DNA from: Bradyrhizobium sp. Tv2a-2
Lineage (GTDB): Bacteria; Pseudomonadota; Alphaproteobacteria; Rhizobiales; Xanthobacteraceae
NCBI RefSeq assembly: GCF_000472425.1
Contig: NZ_AXAI01000003.1
Location: forward strand, 188,156 to 252,155
DNA length: 64,000 nt
Direction: 5' to 3'
Positions 49,155-59,882 of the stretch are shown piece after piece (the stretch's first letter is position 1; each line of letters begins with the position of its first letter). A model generated the notes under the pieces. It made no database searches and was not told the origin of the DNA. It saw only the letters and a program-made list of their open reading frames with translations. The position numbers and the translations under genes were made by a program.

Positions 49155-50387
49155 TCAGGCGCCAAAGCTCTTGGGCGAGCCTGCGACGGGCACGCTGCCG
49201 CCGGAACCGACACGCATGATCGCGAGCCCGCGTTCGTTGGTGCCATCGGCGCGGAAGCGGAACAGGCCGTCGATGCCGGAAAAGCCGGATGGGTTGGTCA
49301 AGACGTCGGGCGAATAACGCTGGCCGCTCTGCGTCCTTGCAAGTGCTGCGACAAGAGCCACCGAATCATAGGCCAGCGTTGCGGTCCGCACCGGTTCACC
49401 GCCATAACGGGTGCGGTAGCGGCCGGCAAAGGCGCGGAAGCCCGAGGGATCGGGCGCGGCATACAAGCCGCCCTGCAGCGAGGCGCTGCCAAAGACACGC
49501 GGATTGTCCCACAGCCCGGTGCCGAGCATCTGGATGTTGCGCAGGTTTGCCCCCGCGGCCGTGAGCGCGTCGGCCGTCGCCACGATCGATTCGCCGTCAT
49601 CGGCGAGCAAAAGCGAATCAGCCTGTGCCAGCGACTGCGCCACGTTACGCGCCGGCGTCGTACGATCGGCACCGTATTTATCGAACGCGGCGACACGGCC
49701 ACCGCGTCGGGCGACCGCCTGCTTGAAGGCGAGCTCCACCACATTGCCGTAGGCGTTGTCCGGCAGCAGCGCCGCAAAGGAGCGCTTCCCGGTCGATGCC
49801 GCGTATTCGACGATCCGGTTGACGTCTGACTCCGGCAGGAAGCTGAGGAGAAAGACGCCGCGCCCGGCAACGGTGGAATCGGTGGAGAAGGCGATGCAGG
49901 AGATGTTGCGGGCGCGGGCGACCTGCGCGGCGGCAGGCACAGAGGCAGCAAACAGCGGTCCGAGAATGATCTCCGCACCCTCGTCCACCGCCTGCTGTGT
50001 ACCTTGCGATGCGCCTTGGGGGCTACCGGCATCGTCCTTGATCAGGAGCTGGATGTTGGGATTCTGGAACTCCGCCAGCGCCATCTCTGCCGCGTTCCTC
50101 ATGGACAGCGCAGCAACCCCGGCATTGCCGGACGCCGACAGCGGCAGCAGGAGCCCAACCTTCACCTGGCCGTTACCCGCGACCATCGGCTGCTGGGGTG
50201 GGCCGGCTGGAGCCGGGGCTGGCTGCGACGACGAGAGCGGGTTGGAGAACGAGTTCAGGCTCTGCTGCACATTGGCGCAGGCGCTCAGCACGGGCGCGCC
50301 CAGGATAAGCCCCAGCGCCGCGCGCCGCGTCGCGCCCACACCTAGCGGACCCGATAACGAGAACCTGCGATTGAACGGGTCTACCAT
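49155..50387 (-). CDS. LpoA-like penicillin-binding protein activator lipoprotein
   Basis: The 410-residue protein has an N-terminal signal with lipobox VLSAC (Cys37), a Pro/Ala/Gln linker (about 40-70) and a periplasmic binding-protein type I domain: VKVGLLLPLSASGNAGVAALSMRNAAEMALAEF, AEIILGPLFAASVPAAAQVAR. It resembles the C-terminal half of LpoA, which activates PBP1a in E. coli. In E. coli lpoA also neighbours rsmI and yraN. A role in peptidoglycan synthesis is inferred. It is divergent from rsmI. Confidence 0.82.
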   Translation of the reverse strand: MVDPFNRRFSLSGPLGVGATRRAALGLILGAPVLSACANVQQSLNSFSNPLSSSQPAPAPAGPPQQPMVAGNGQVKVGLLLPLSASGNAGVAALSMRNAAEMALAEFQNPNIQLLIKDDAGSPQGASQGTQQAVDEGAEIILGPLFAASVPAAAQVARARNISCIAFSTDSTVAGRGVFLLSFLPESDVNRIVEYAASTGKRSFAALLPDNAYGNVVELAFKQAVARRGGRVAAFDKYGADRTTPARNVAQSLAQADSLLLADDGESIVATADALTAAGANLRNIQMLGTGLWDNPRVFGSASLQGGLYAAPDPSGFRAFAGRYRTRYGGEPVRTATLAYDSVALVAALARTQSGQRYSPDVLTNPSGFSGIDGLFRFRADGTNERGLAIMRVGSGGSVPVAGSPKSFGA

Positions 50388-50631
50388 ACCATCTCTTGGA
50401 TTGACCGACCGGAGGCGGCCGGCTCCCCTCCATCAAAACCGATCAGGGGGGCGGATTCGGGCATATTGTCGACGAATAGTTAACTAAAACAAAAGGATTA
50501 TGGCTTTGCCGGGCGTGCGCAAGGGGCGCGCAGTCATGTTTTGTGGACGCTTTGCGCTGCGGATAAGGTTACGCCGGGGGCAGCTCCTTGATGTGGCGCC
50601 CTGACCATCACCCCTTTAAGCTTCCATTATT

Positions 50632-51588
50632 ATGCTCGCAAAAACGGCCCCAATAAACACCGAAGGCGGCAGGGAACCCCGCAGCTTTTCAATTCTCGGG
50701 CACATCCTGCCGGCTGCGAGGCTCGAACCCGGCCTCTATCTGGTGGCGACCCCGATCGGCAATCTGGCCGACGTGACCTTGCGCGCGCTGGAGACGCTTG
50801 CCGGTGTCGACGTCATTGCCTGCGAGGACACCCGCATCACCCGACGACTGACCGAGCGTTACGCCATCTCGGCGGAGCTGACGCCTTATCATGAGCACAA
50901 TGCGACGACTGCCCGGCCCAAGCTCCTGCAGCGGCTGGCCGCGGGCGAGGCGGTCGCGCTGGTCTCGGACGCCGGAACCCCCTTGATCTCCGATCCCGGC
51001 TTCAAGCTGGTGCGCGAGGCCTGCGCGGCGGGCTTTGCCGTCACCGCGCTACCCGGCCCGTCATCGGTGCTGGCAGCACTGACAGTCGCGGGGCTGCCTA
51101 CGGACCGCTTTTACTTTGCGGGCTTTCTGCCGCCCAAACAGGCCGCGCGCCGAACGCGACTGGCAGAGCTGTCCCGGATCGATGCGACGCTTGTGCTGTT
51201 CGAATCCGGCAGCCGCGTGCAGGAGACGGTGGCCGATCTCGCATCCATCATGGGTAGCCGCGAGGCCGCGATCTGCCGCGAACTGACAAAGCTGCATGAA
51301 GAGGTCTCGCGCGCGAGCCTTGCCGAGCTTGCAGGCCGTGCGGACCAGCTGGAGACGCGCGGCGAGTTCGTGCTGGTGATCGGCCCGCCGGACGCCGACG
51401 CGCAACTGATGTCTGCCGAGTCGCTGGACGCGCTCTTGCGCAACGCGCTGTCGCATTCCAGCTTGAAGGATGCGGTGGTGCAGGCCGTCGAGCTTTCGGG
51501 CCGGCCGCGCCGGGAGGTTTATGCGCGCGCGCTGGAGCTTGCGAAGAACATGAAGGGCGATCATGGCCAAGATTCCGGCCAAGCGTGA
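50632..51588 (+). CDS. rsmI: 16S rRNA C1402 ribose 2'-O-methyltransferase
   Basis: RsmI methylates C1402 in the ribosomal P site. The 318-residue protein has [38 protein letters not shown], and [20 protein letters not shown] and [21 protein letters not shown], all tetrapyrrole-methylase-fold segments of RsmI. The first 30 residues (rich in Thr/Arg/Pro) are a variable extension. The start ATG 50632 has no obvious Shine-Dalgarno. The 3' end overlaps yraN by 26 nt. Confidence 0.95.
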   Translation: MLAKTAPINTEGGREPRSFSILGHILPAARLEPGLYLVATPIGNLADVTLRALETLAGVDVIACEDTRITRRLTERYAISAELTPYHEHNATTARPKLLQRLAAGEAVALVSDAGTPLISDPGFKLVREACAAGFAVTALPGPSSVLAALTVAGLPTDRFYFAGFLPPKQAARRTRLAELSRIDATLVLFESGSRVQETVADLASIMGSREAAICRELTKLHEEVSRASLAELAGRADQLETRGEFVLVIGPPDADAQLMSAESLDALLRNALSHSSLKDAVVQAVELSGRPRREVYARALELAKNMKGDHGQDSGQA

Positions 51589-51988
51589 CGGCGCTGCTGC
51601 GCCCGAGCCCGTCGCCAAACCGGCGTCGCCGGCACGAGTGGCGGCGTTTCGCACCGGGCTTTCAGCCGAAAGCCGCGCCGCCGCCTATCTGATGGCAAAA
51701 GGCTATCGCATTCTCGCCAGGCGATTCCGCACGCCGCATGGCGAGATCGATCTGGTCGCCAAGCGGCGCAACCTCGTCGCCTTTGTCGAGGTCAAGGCTC
51801 GCGCCAGCCTCGACGAAGCGGCCTTCGCGGTGACGCCGCGGCAGAAAGCGCGCATCATCGATGCCGCGCAGGCCTGGCTGATGGCACATCCCGAACATGC
51901 CGAACTGGATTTGCGTTTCGACGCCATGCTGATTGCGCCGCGGCACCTGCCGCGCCATGTGATAGCGGCCTTCGACGCCAGCACGTAA
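51563..51988 (+). CDS. UPF0102 (YraN-like) nuclease-fold protein
   Basis: The 141-residue protein has a low-complexity N-terminus and the UPF0102 core [46 protein letters not shown]. The E-x-D...E-x-K pattern (GEIDL and FVEVKAR) is that of restriction-endonuclease-like nucleases such as Holliday junction resolvases. Function is unproven. It overlaps the end of rsmI and precedes gshB, a conserved arrangement. Confidence 0.9.
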   Translation: MAKIPAKRDGAAAPEPVAKPASPARVAAFRTGLSAESRAAAYLMAKGYRILARRFRTPHGEIDLVAKRRNLVAFVEVKARASLDEAAFAVTPRQKARIIDAAQAWLMAHPEHAELDLRFDAMLIAPRHLPRHVIAAFDAST

Positions 51989-52030
51989 GATAGACCCCTT
52001 CTCGCGCCTCAAGCTCACGGACCTCACACC

Positions 52031-52984
52031 ATGACTCTCAACGTCGCCGTCCAGATGGACCCCATCGCGCGCATCAACATCCGCGGCGATTCGACCTTCG
52101 CGCTGCTATTGGAGGCGCAAAAGCGCGGCCATGGGCTGTCCTATTACACCCCTGACAAGCTCTCGCTGGTGGGGGACGAGTTGGTTGCCCCTGTTCAACT
52201 GCTCGCCGTGCGCGATGAGGTCGGCGACCATTTCACGCTGGGCGAGCCGAAGCGCGAACCGCTGGCCAATTTCGACGTCATCCTGCTGCGACAGGACCCG
52301 CCGTTCGACCTCGCTTACATCACCTCGACGCATTTCCTGGAGCAGCTGCATCCCAGGACATTGGTGGTCAACGATCCCGCCAGCGTCCGCAATGCGCCGG
52401 AAAAACTGTTCGTAATGAATTTTCCGCAGCTGATGCCGCCGACATTGATCTCGCGCGATCTCGACGAGATCAACGCCTTTCGCGACACCCATGGCGCCGT
52501 CGTCATGAAGCCGTTGCACGGCCACGGCGGCGCCGCGGTGTTCCGCGTCATGCCGCAGGACATGAATTTCGGCTCTCTCTACGACATGTTCTCCGTGACC
52601 TTCAAGGAGCCCTGGGTGATCCAGCGCTTCCTTCCCGAGGTGAAGCACGGCGACAAGCGCATCATCCTGGTCAATGGCGAGTTCGCGGGCGCGGTCAACC
52701 GCGTGCCCGCCGCGGACGATCTCCGCTCCAACATGGTGCGCGGCGGCGCGGCGCAGGCCACCGATCTCTCCGATCGCGAACGCGCGATCTGCAACACGAT
52801 CGGACCGGCGTTGCGCGAGCGCGGTCTCCTGTTCGTCGGCATCGACGTGATCGACGGCTATCTCACCGAGATCAATGTAACTTCGCCGACCGGCATCCGC
52901 GCCATTGCCCGGCTAGGCGGACCCGACATCGCGGCGAGGATCTGGGACGTGATCGAGGCAAAGCGGGCTGCGGCGAAGGCCTGA
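52031..52984 (+). CDS. gshB: glutathione synthase
   Basis: GshB joins gamma-glutamylcysteine and glycine using ATP. The 317-residue ATP-grasp protein starts [20 protein letters not shown] and contains [38 protein letters not shown], and [21 protein letters not shown] with the metal-binding EIN. It follows yraN by 42 bp, and an intrinsic terminator lies 4 bp after its stop. Confidence 0.97.
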   Translation: MTLNVAVQMDPIARINIRGDSTFALLLEAQKRGHGLSYYTPDKLSLVGDELVAPVQLLAVRDEVGDHFTLGEPKREPLANFDVILLRQDPPFDLAYITSTHFLEQLHPRTLVVNDPASVRNAPEKLFVMNFPQLMPPTLISRDLDEINAFRDTHGAVVMKPLHGHGGAAVFRVMPQDMNFGSLYDMFSVTFKEPWVIQRFLPEVKHGDKRIILVNGEFAGAVNRVPAADDLRSNMVRGGAAQATDLSDRERAICNTIGPALRERGLLFVGIDVIDGYLTEINVTSPTGIRAIARLGGPDIAARIWDVIEAKRAAAKA

Positions 52985-52987
52985 CAA

Positions 52988-53026
52988 TGCAGCGCCGCGA
53001 CCCAACACGCGGCGCCGCAGTTTCTT
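52988..53026 (+). terminator. terminator after gshB
   Basis: TGCAGCGCCGCG pairs with CGCGGCGCCGCA (11 of 12 positions) across an 8-nt loop and is followed by GTTTCTT. It is placed directly after the gshB stop. Confidence 0.65.
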
Positions 53027-53058
53027 CGTACCCTCCACGAACAATCATCCGTTATCTC

Positions 53059-53085
53059 GTACAAGCTGCGTTGCATGACTTGTAC
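53059..53085. promoter_or_regulatory. inverted repeat upstream of DUF2235 gene
   Basis: GTACAAG (53059-53065) and CTTGTAC (53079-53085) form a perfect 7-bp inverted repeat with a 13-bp spacer in the AT-richer region before the DUF2235 start. It could be a dimeric regulator site. Confidence 0.4.
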
Positions 53086-53111
53086 ATCCTTGGTTGAGCA
53101 GATAGTCTTTC

Positions 53112-53131
53112 GCTCGTTGCGAGCTTTTTTT
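53112..53131 (+). terminator. short terminator-like hairpin
   Basis: GCTCG-TTG-CGAGC is followed by seven T residues. The stem is only 5 bp. It lies between gshB and the DUF2235 gene; it could be a second terminator or an attenuator if the promoter lies upstream. Confidence 0.4.
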
Positions 53132-53209
53132 CCCGCAAGCGGCGCTGATCCAGCCCGGATTGACGCGATTTTTTTGGCGAGGCCTGCGCACTTCGCGGAA
53201 AGCATTGCA

Positions 53210-54298
53210 ATGCCCCAAAACATCGTTCTGTGCCTTGACGGCACCAGCAACCAGTACTCGGCAACCAACACCAATGTGGTCAAGCTTTACGCCATGCTCG
53301 AGCGTGCACATGATCAGCTGGCCTACTATCAGCCGGGCATTGGCACGTCGGTGCCGACAAGCATCTGGGGCCGCATCAAGCGGTGGGTGATCAAGCAGAT
53401 CGACCTCGCGGTCGCGCTGTTCCTGTCGGATCATGTCTGTGACGCCTACCGCTTCCTGATGCGCTACTATCGGGACGGCGACAGGGTTTTCATCTTCGGC
53501 TTCAGCCGTGGTGCGTACACCGCGCGCGCAGTGGCCGGGATGCTCTACAAGGTCGGGCTGCTGACTCAGGGCAATGAAGAGCTGATCCCGTTCGCCTGGC
53601 ATATGTTCAAGTACGAAGACGACAAGAAGCTCGCGGAAGGGTTCAAGACAACCTTCAGCCGGCCGGTCGGGGTGGAGTTTCTCGGCCTCTGGGATACCGT
53701 GAGTTCGGTCGGCTGGGCCTTTGACCCGCAGCACCTGCCATACACCCAGAACAACCCGATCGTGCGCCAGGTTCGTCATGCGATGGCACTTGACGAGCGG
53801 CGGGCCTATTTCGTGCAGAACCTCTGGGGCAACGTGCCTGATGACGTCGTCCAGATCTGGTTTCCCGGCGTTCACGGCGATGTCGGCGGCGGACTCCCCG
53901 AGAATGAGTCGGGGCTGTCGGCCATTGCCTTGCAATGGATGGTCGGCGAGGCGAAAGCGGCTGGCCTCGTGCTCAACCCGGAGATGGAGAAAACGGTGCT
54001 GCCGGCGCAGAACGTGCCTGACGCGGCCTATGCTGCGCCCTTTGCCGGCGGCCCGGCTCATGAATCTCTGCACGGCCTGTGGTGGATCCCCGAGTTCATT
54101 CCAAAACCCTATCGCGACCCCGCGGCGCAGTACGAGAGGCGCTGGATGATTCATGCGGGGCGGCACCGCTACGTCGCGGCCGGCGCGAAAATTCATGCCT
54201 CCGTGTTCGAGCGCATGAGGCTGGTTTCGGATTACAGACCGCCGAATATTCCGGCGAGCTACCAATGCGTGCCGCCGACCGAATGTTCGGGGCGGTGA
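53210..54298 (+). CDS. DUF2235 alpha/beta hydrolase
   Basis: The 362-residue protein starts MPQNIVLCLDGTSNQY, the DUF2235 (PF09994) N-terminus, and has the nucleophile motif FGFSRGAYTARAVAGML (GxSxG Ser) and PGVHGDVGGGLPE with a candidate acid. The family includes phospholipase effectors of type VI secretion (Tle1), but no VgrG, PAAR or immunity gene is nearby and no signal peptide is seen, so a cytoplasmic esterase or lipase role is as likely. A frame to 53075 is open but not homologous. Confidence 0.82.
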   Translation: MPQNIVLCLDGTSNQYSATNTNVVKLYAMLERAHDQLAYYQPGIGTSVPTSIWGRIKRWVIKQIDLAVALFLSDHVCDAYRFLMRYYRDGDRVFIFGFSRGAYTARAVAGMLYKVGLLTQGNEELIPFAWHMFKYEDDKKLAEGFKTTFSRPVGVEFLGLWDTVSSVGWAFDPQHLPYTQNNPIVRQVRHAMALDERRAYFVQNLWGNVPDDVVQIWFPGVHGDVGGGLPENESGLSAIALQWMVGEAKAAGLVLNPEMEKTVLPAQNVPDAAYAAPFAGGPAHESLHGLWWIPEFIPKPYRDPAAQYERRWMIHAGRHRYVAAGAKIHASVFERMRLVSDYRPPNIPASYQCVPPTECSGR

Positions 54299-54375
54299 CG
54301 ATTGTTCACTTAATGTTCTTGCCAAATCCGCAGCACTCCGCTACCTTTGATTGTGTGGTTGGCGGCGGGGGCGGT

Positions 54376-55914
54376 ATGGTTCAGCGGGTTTCGACGGTTG
54401 CCTTTGAGGGGATCGAGGCCCGTGCGGTTGACGTGCAGGTGCAGGTCGCGCCGGGCCTGCCGGCATTCACAATTGTCGGCCTGCCGGACAAGGCCGTCTC
54501 GGAGGCGCGGGAGCGGGTGCGCTCGGCGCTGATTGCCTCGGGGCTTGCACTGCCGGCACGGCGGATCACGGTCAATCTCGCGCCCGCCGACCTGCCGAAG
54601 GAAGGCAGCCATTACGACCTGCCGATCGCGCTCGGCCTGATGGCCGCGATCGGAGCGATACCGCCGGATGCGTTAAACGGATTCACCGTGCTCGGCGAGC
54701 TCAGGCTTGACGGCTCGATTGCGGCGGTCGCGGGCGTACTGCCGGCCGCGATCGGCGCCAATGCCCGCGAGGAGGGGCTGGTCTGTCCGGCGGCGTGTGG
54801 CGCGGAAGCCGCGTGGGCGAGCCCGGACATCCTGATCATCGCGGCCAATTCGCTGATCCAGATCGCCAATCATTTCAAGGGCACGCAGGTGCTGTCGCGG
54901 CCGCAGCCCAGGATCCATGAGGAGCAGGTCTCCTCGCTCGACTTGCGCGATATCAAGGGCCAGGAGAGCGCCAAGCGCGCGCTCGAGATCGCGGCCGCCG
55001 GCGGCCATCACCTGCTCATGATCGGATCGCCCGGCGCTGGCAAGTCGATGCTGGCGCAGCGACTGCCCTCGATCCTGCCGCCGCTGACGCCGTCCGAACT
55101 GCTGGAAGTCTCGATGATCGCTTCTGTCGCCGGCGAGATCGAGGGCGGCGCGCTCACTGCGCGGCGGCCGTTCCGCGCGCCGCATCATTCCGCAAGCATG
55201 GCAGCGCTGACCGGCGGCGGCACGCGCGCGAAGCCCGGCGAGATCTCGCTCGCGCATCAGGGGGTGTTGTTTCTCGACGAATTGCCTGAGTTCGATCCGC
55301 GCGTCCTGGATTCGCTGCGCCAGCCGCTCGAGAATGGCGAGGTCGCGGTGTCCCGCGCCAATCATCGGGTGACTTATCCTGCGCGCTTCATGCTGGTGGC
55401 GGCCATGAATCCGTGCCGCTGCGGGCGCGCCTTCGAGCCCGGTTATGCCTGCAAGCGCGCGGCCGTCGATCGCTGCACTGCGGATTACCAGATGCGGATC
55501 TCCGGTCCGCTGATGGACCGCATCGATTTGCGCATCGAGGTGCCCGCGGTGACCGCCGCCGACCTGATCCTGCCGCCGCCGGCCGAAGGTTCAGCCGAGG
55601 TCGCCGCCCGCGTCGCGGCCGCGCGCGACATTCAGCGTGCCCGCTATGCCGCGGCCGGCCTGCCACATGTCCGCACCAATGCGGAAGCGCCGGCATCGCT
55701 CCTGGAAACTATCGCGCAGCCGGATGCGCAAGGACAAAAACTCCTGCGCGACGCCGCCGAGACCATGCGCCTGTCGGCGCGCGGCTATCACCGCGTGCTG
55801 CGGGTCGCCCGCACGCTGGCCGATCTCGATCATGCGGAGAAGATTGGCCGGCTGCATCTGGCGGAGGCCCTGTCCTATCGCGCGCTCGCCGACGACGTCC
55901 GGCATGCGGCGTAA
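54376..55914 (+). CDS. YifB/ComM-like Mg-chelatase-type AAA+ ATPase
   Basis: The 512-residue protein has a Lon-like N-terminal domain (QRVSTVAFEGIEARAVDVQVQVAPGLPAFTIVGLPDKAV), Walker A GSPGAGKSMLAQRLP, Walker B-like GVLFLDELPEF and a C-terminal Mg-chelatase domain. ComM is a helicase that promotes branch migration during natural transformation in Vibrio and Acinetobacter (established); the role in Bradyrhizobium is untested. The frame is open upstream to 54079 but homology starts at 54376. Confidence 0.93.
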   Translation: MVQRVSTVAFEGIEARAVDVQVQVAPGLPAFTIVGLPDKAVSEARERVRSALIASGLALPARRITVNLAPADLPKEGSHYDLPIALGLMAAIGAIPPDALNGFTVLGELRLDGSIAAVAGVLPAAIGANAREEGLVCPAACGAEAAWASPDILIIAANSLIQIANHFKGTQVLSRPQPRIHEEQVSSLDLRDIKGQESAKRALEIAAAGGHHLLMIGSPGAGKSMLAQRLPSILPPLTPSELLEVSMIASVAGEIEGGALTARRPFRAPHHSASMAALTGGGTRAKPGEISLAHQGVLFLDELPEFDPRVLDSLRQPLENGEVAVSRANHRVTYPARFMLVAAMNPCRCGRAFEPGYACKRAAVDRCTADYQMRISGPLMDRIDLRIEVPAVTAADLILPPPAEGSAEVAARVAAARDIQRARYAAAGLPHVRTNAEAPASLLETIAQPDAQGQKLLRDAAETMRLSARGYHRVLRVARTLADLDHAEKIGRLHLAEALSYRALADDVRHAA

Positions 55915-56024
55915 TCCCACCGCGGGTTCCGCGCTACCGTCAACCAGCCGGTAACGAGTTTTCTTTACGCTCTGCCAACCATAAGCCCAGTGTTCGCGGG
56001 CTTGTGTTTGAGTGAGTGCCCGTC

Positions 56025-56501
56025 ATGTTGAGTTTCAAGCTGCGTTACAAGATTCTGCTCTCGGCCGTTCCGCTGGTGGCAGCCGCGACCTTCGCCGGTG
56101 TCGAGGTCTTCGACAGTCCGCGCCCCTGCATCGCCGTCGGCGCCGCGACGCTGGAGATCGGATCGGAGCCGTGGCACGCCGACCTCCATGTCAGCTTCAC
56201 CGATGATCCCGCGCTCGCAACCGTGCGCGTCGCCTTGACCGACGATGCGGCGGGAGCCGATTTCGCCGTGATCGACGATGTCGCGAGCAACGATGACAAC
56301 GCCTGCGGGACAACACCGTCAACGCAATTCATCGCCGTTTCGGCAGAGCCAACGAAAGCCGCCCCCGTCATCTATCTCGCGCAAGACGGCCCGGCCGACT
56401 ACCGGATTTTCGTCAACTCGAAGCACTTCACGCCGCGCGAGGCCGCCGCGCTGATCGTCGGCGCCCGCAGCGCGCAGCCGCAGCTTGCGGCAGCGCTTTA
56501 A
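56025..56501 (+). CDS. anchored hypothetical protein
   Basis: The 158-residue protein has an N-terminal membrane anchor or signal (KLRYKILLSAVPLVAAATFA) and a periplasmic part with two Cys (RPCIAVGA; DNACGTTP) and the segment HADLHVSFTDDPALATVRVAL. The C-terminus KHFTPREAAALIVGAR is amphipathic. No family is recognised. It lies between yifB and the hybrid kinase on the same strand, and could be a sensor accessory for the kinase (speculative). Confidence 0.65.
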   Translation: MLSFKLRYKILLSAVPLVAAATFAGVEVFDSPRPCIAVGAATLEIGSEPWHADLHVSFTDDPALATVRVALTDDAAGADFAVIDDVASNDDNACGTTPSTQFIAVSAEPTKAAPVIYLAQDGPADYRIFVNSKHFTPREAAALIVGARSAQPQLAAAL

Positions 56502-56631
56502 CGTTTCATTAGCTCTGTTTGCAGTGCTCCGAGGGAACACTCCAAGCTTCAAACACTTTGCAAGACCGTCGCAGCATCGTCGCCCGCGCCAGCGCATATG
56601 ATTTGAGAACAGCACTCGTTGAAGGTGATCG

Positions 56632-58875
56632 ATGATGGGGCGGGGCCTACGTATCAAACTACGCGTTCGCCGCCTCACGCGACGCCATCCGCTGATCACG
56701 AGCATCGTTCGCTCCTTCATGATCTTCTCCGCTGCCTTCGGCGGTGCCTATGGCTTCATTACCGGCAGCCGGTCGGAGCAATCCGGCTATGACGCCAATG
56801 CTTTCGCGATCGGCGCGAGCTTCCTGTTTGCGCTGGCCTGCCTTGCGCTCGCAACCCTGAGCATCAGACTGCGCTTCATCAACAGGCGCCTGCGCAAGAT
56901 CGCGCTCCACAATGAAGCGCTGATCGATCGCAATTGGGAGCTGCAGGAAGCAGAGGAGCGCGCTCGCAGCCTGTTCGAGCAGCAGGGCGACCTGATCGTG
57001 ATGCGCGACAATGCAGGCCACATCACCTTCGCCAATGAGGCCTATTGTGAGCTTGCCGAACGATCGCGCGAGGCGCTGATCGGCACCCGCTTCGATTTTC
57101 GGATCCTGGAGCAGGGCGAGGACGCGCGCGAGCCGAACGGTACCCGAATTCACGACCAGAAGATCGCAAGTCCGCTGGGCCCGCGATGGATCGCCTGGCG
57201 CGAGGGCCTCGTCCGCAGCGACGCGGGCCAGCCCGCGGAATTGCAATGCGTCGGCCGCGACGTCACCGATCGCACCGAGACAGAGCGTGCGCTCACCGAT
57301 GCGCGCGACCAGGCGAATAGCGCCAACCGCGCCAAGTCGCGCTTCCTCGCCATGACCAGCCACGAGATCCGCACGCCGCTGAATGGCATCATCGGCATGA
57401 GCGGCCTATTGCTCGACACACAGCTCACGCCGGAGCAGGCTACCTACGCCAAGGCCGTGAAGACCTCGGGCGAAGCGCTGCTGTCCCTGATCGAGGAGCT
57501 GCTCGACTACTCCAAGATCGAGGCCGGCAAGATCGATCTCGAGCAGCGCCCGTTCGCGCTGACCGGGCTGATCGAGGAAATCAGCGAATTGCTGGCGCCG
57601 CGCGCGCAGTCGAAACAGCTCGAGATCGCAGCTTTCGTCGACGAGCGACTGCCGGCGCAAGTCGTCGGCGACGCGGCGCGGCTGCGCCAGGTACTGCTCA
57701 ACCTTGCCGGCAATGCGATCAAGTTCACCTCGACGGGCGGGGTCGCCCTGATCGCCGAACCAGGGATCTGGCCGAACGAAGTCCGCTTCCTGGTGCGCGA
57801 CACCGGCATCGGCATCGCGCCGGAGGCGCGCGAACGCATCTTCCGCGAGTTCGAGCAGGCCAGCGACCACATCGGACGGCACTACGGCGGCACCGGCCTC
57901 GGATTGAGCATCTCTGAACGCATCGTCAAGCGCATGGGCGGGCGGATTTCACTGGAGAGCGAGCCGGGCAACGGCTCCACGTTCGAAGTATCGCTGCCGC
58001 TACCGGCGGCCGAGACGAGCATTGCGCGGCCGACCTTCGTTGCGCCTGATCTGACCGGCCAATCGATCATGCTGGTGAGCGCGCAGGGCATCGAGGTCTC
58101 GCTGGTGGCGCGACGGTTGCAGCGCTGGGGCGGGCAGACCTGCCTGATCTCCGATGCCAGAGCCGCCGAAGCGCTGCTGCCGGAGCGCCCCTGGCACGCG
58201 CTCCTGGTCGACCAGGCGCTGGGGGCCGACATCGCGGAAACCTTGAGCGAAGCCGCGCGTCGCCACGCGAGCCTGCGGATCCTGATGGTGACACCGGCGA
58301 CGCGACACGACATCAAGCCGTCCGAGGCCTTCACCGGCTATTTGGTCAAGCCGCTGCGCGCCGCGTCCCTCGCGGCGCGACTGTCGGCGCCGCCGGAGGT
58401 CTCAGCACCGTCGCTCGGCAGTGACGCATTGCCCGCGGAGATCGCGGCGCCCGGCGAGAACCAGCCGAGAGCGCTATCGATCCTGGTAGCCGAGGACAAC
58501 GAGATCAACGCACTTTTGATGCGCTCGCTCCTGACCCGGCTCGGCCATCACGCGGTCATCGCCACCAACGGCGCAGCCGCGCTCGAGTCTTGGGTTGCGG
58601 CAAGGTCCGCCGGCACGCCTTACGACCTGGTGCTGATGGACATCCAGATGCCCGAGCTCGACGGCATCGAGGCGGCCAAGCGTATTCGCAGGCTTGAGGC
58701 GGAGCAGCCGGGCGCGCGCACGCCGATCCTGGCACTGACCGCCAACACGCTGGTGGAAGATCGCTACGCCTGTTTCGAAGCCGGCATGGACGGCTTCCTG
58801 ATCAAGCCGCTCGATCGCGAGAAGCTCGAGGAAGCGCTGAGCGGGCTGGCCGCCACGCGGCACCTGGCAGCGTAA
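56632..58875 (+). CDS. hybrid sensor histidine kinase
   Basis: The 747-residue kinase has two membrane helices (about 25-45 and 57-82), a coiled coil, a PAS domain (about 105-215), and HisKA with phosphorylated His244 ([12 protein letters not shown]). The HATPase contains the N ([10 protein letters not shown]), G1 (DTGIGI) and G2 (GGTGLGLSI) boxes. A receiver-like middle domain (about 465-600) and a C-terminal receiver with Asp670 ([11 protein letters not shown]) and KPLDRE follow. The middle domain keeps an Asp (LLVDQA) but is shorter and diverged, so it is probably a pseudo-receiver. No cognate DNA-binding regulator is adjacent. Signal unknown. Confidence 0.9.
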   Translation: MMGRGLRIKLRVRRLTRRHPLITSIVRSFMIFSAAFGGAYGFITGSRSEQSGYDANAFAIGASFLFALACLALATLSIRLRFINRRLRKIALHNEALIDRNWELQEAEERARSLFEQQGDLIVMRDNAGHITFANEAYCELAERSREALIGTRFDFRILEQGEDAREPNGTRIHDQKIASPLGPRWIAWREGLVRSDAGQPAELQCVGRDVTDRTETERALTDARDQANSANRAKSRFLAMTSHEIRTPLNGIIGMSGLLLDTQLTPEQATYAKAVKTSGEALLSLIEELLDYSKIEAGKIDLEQRPFALTGLIEEISELLAPRAQSKQLEIAAFVDERLPAQVVGDAARLRQVLLNLAGNAIKFTSTGGVALIAEPGIWPNEVRFLVRDTGIGIAPEARERIFREFEQASDHIGRHYGGTGLGLSISERIVKRMGGRISLESEPGNGSTFEVSLPLPAAETSIARPTFVAPDLTGQSIMLVSAQGIEVSLVARRLQRWGGQTCLISDARAAEALLPERPWHALLVDQALGADIAETLSEAARRHASLRILMVTPATRHDIKPSEAFTGYLVKPLRAASLAARLSAPPEVSAPSLGSDALPAEIAAPGENQPRALSILVAEDNEINALLMRSLLTRLGHHAVIATNGAAALESWVAARSAGTPYDLVLMDIQMPELDGIEAAKRIRRLEAEQPGARTPILALTANTLVEDRYACFEAGMDGFLIKPLDREKLEEALSGLAATRHLAA

Positions 58876-58911
58876 TTTCTCCGCAATGACGTTGGAGTTG
58901 TGGCGTGACCG

Positions 58912-59868
58912 CTACAGCCGCCTGAGCGCCACGGTCTCCACCACGTGATCGGCGCCCTTCTTGAGGATCGCCGTCGCGCGCGGGCGGGTCGGCAGGATGT
59001 TATCCTCGAGATTGGCGAGGTTGGTGCGCTCCCAGATCGCGATCGCGGTGGCGATCGCTTCGTCATCCGACAGCAGCGCATAGCGATGGAAATAGGATTT
59101 TGGGTCGGTGAATGCCGTGTCGCGCAGCGTCAGGAAGCGCTTCACATACCATTGCCGCAGCACCGACTCGTCCGCGTCGATGTAAACCGAGAAATCAAAG
59201 AAGTCGGAGACGACAGGGACCGCCTTGCCGTCGCGCGGCAACGGCCCGGTCTGCAGCACATTGACGCCCTCGACGATGAGAATGTCGGGCCGGTCAATCT
59301 CGATCCATTGGTTCGGCACGATGTCATAGGTCAAATGCGAATAGACCGGCGCACGCACCTTGGCTCGGCCAGACTTGATGTCGCTCAGGAACGACAAGAG
59401 CAGTGGCAGGTCGTAGCTTTCGGGAAAGCCCTTCTTCTGCATCAGCCCCTGCCGCTCGAGCACGGCGTTGGGATAGAGGAAGCCATCCGTGGTCACCAGG
59501 TCGACCTTCGGACGCGGCGACCAGCGCGCCAGCATCGCCTGCAGCACGCGCGCGGTGGTGGATTTGCCGACCGCGACCGATCCGGCCACGCCGACGATAT
59601 AGGGCACCTTGCGGTCGCGAATCCCCAGGAACTGGCGCTGCGAATAATAGAGGCGCTGGGTGGCGTCGACATAGATCGACAACAGGCGCGACAGTGGCAG
59701 GTAGATCTCCTCGACCTCCTTGAGGTCGAGGCGGTCATGCATCGAGCGCAGCTGAGAGAACTCGCCCGGCTCCAGCGTCATTGGCGTGTCGTTGCGCAGC
59801 TCTGCCCACTGCTCACGGGTGAAAAGACGATAAGGATTATATTTCTGGTCGGGCGCGCGGATGTCCAT
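58912..59868 (-). CDS. coaA: pantothenate kinase type I
   Basis: CoaA phosphorylates pantothenate, the first and controlling step of CoA synthesis. The 318-residue protein has the P-loop GSVAVGKST (about 96-104), [20 protein letters not shown] and VEGVNVLQT, all typical of type I PanK. ATG 59868 is used (AAAGG upstream); ATG 59883 overlapping the hisE stop (TAATG) would add five residues. It is the last gene of the his cluster and is convergent with the hybrid kinase. Confidence 0.95.
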   Translation of the reverse strand: MDIRAPDQKYNPYRLFTREQWAELRNDTPMTLEPGEFSQLRSMHDRLDLKEVEEIYLPLSRLLSIYVDATQRLYYSQRQFLGIRDRKVPYIVGVAGSVAVGKSTTARVLQAMLARWSPRPKVDLVTTDGFLYPNAVLERQGLMQKKGFPESYDLPLLLSFLSDIKSGRAKVRAPVYSHLTYDIVPNQWIEIDRPDILIVEGVNVLQTGPLPRDGKAVPVVSDFFDFSVYIDADESVLRQWYVKRFLTLRDTAFTDPKSYFHRYALLSDDEAIATAIAIWERTNLANLEDNILPTRPRATAILKKGADHVVETVALRRL

Positions 59869-59882
59869 GAAGCCGCCTTTCA

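Noticed and set aside
54079-54375. N-terminal extension of yifB overlapping the DUF2235 gene
   Set aside because: The frame is open but homology to YifB begins at 54376, and the extension is a shadow of the DUF2235 3' end.
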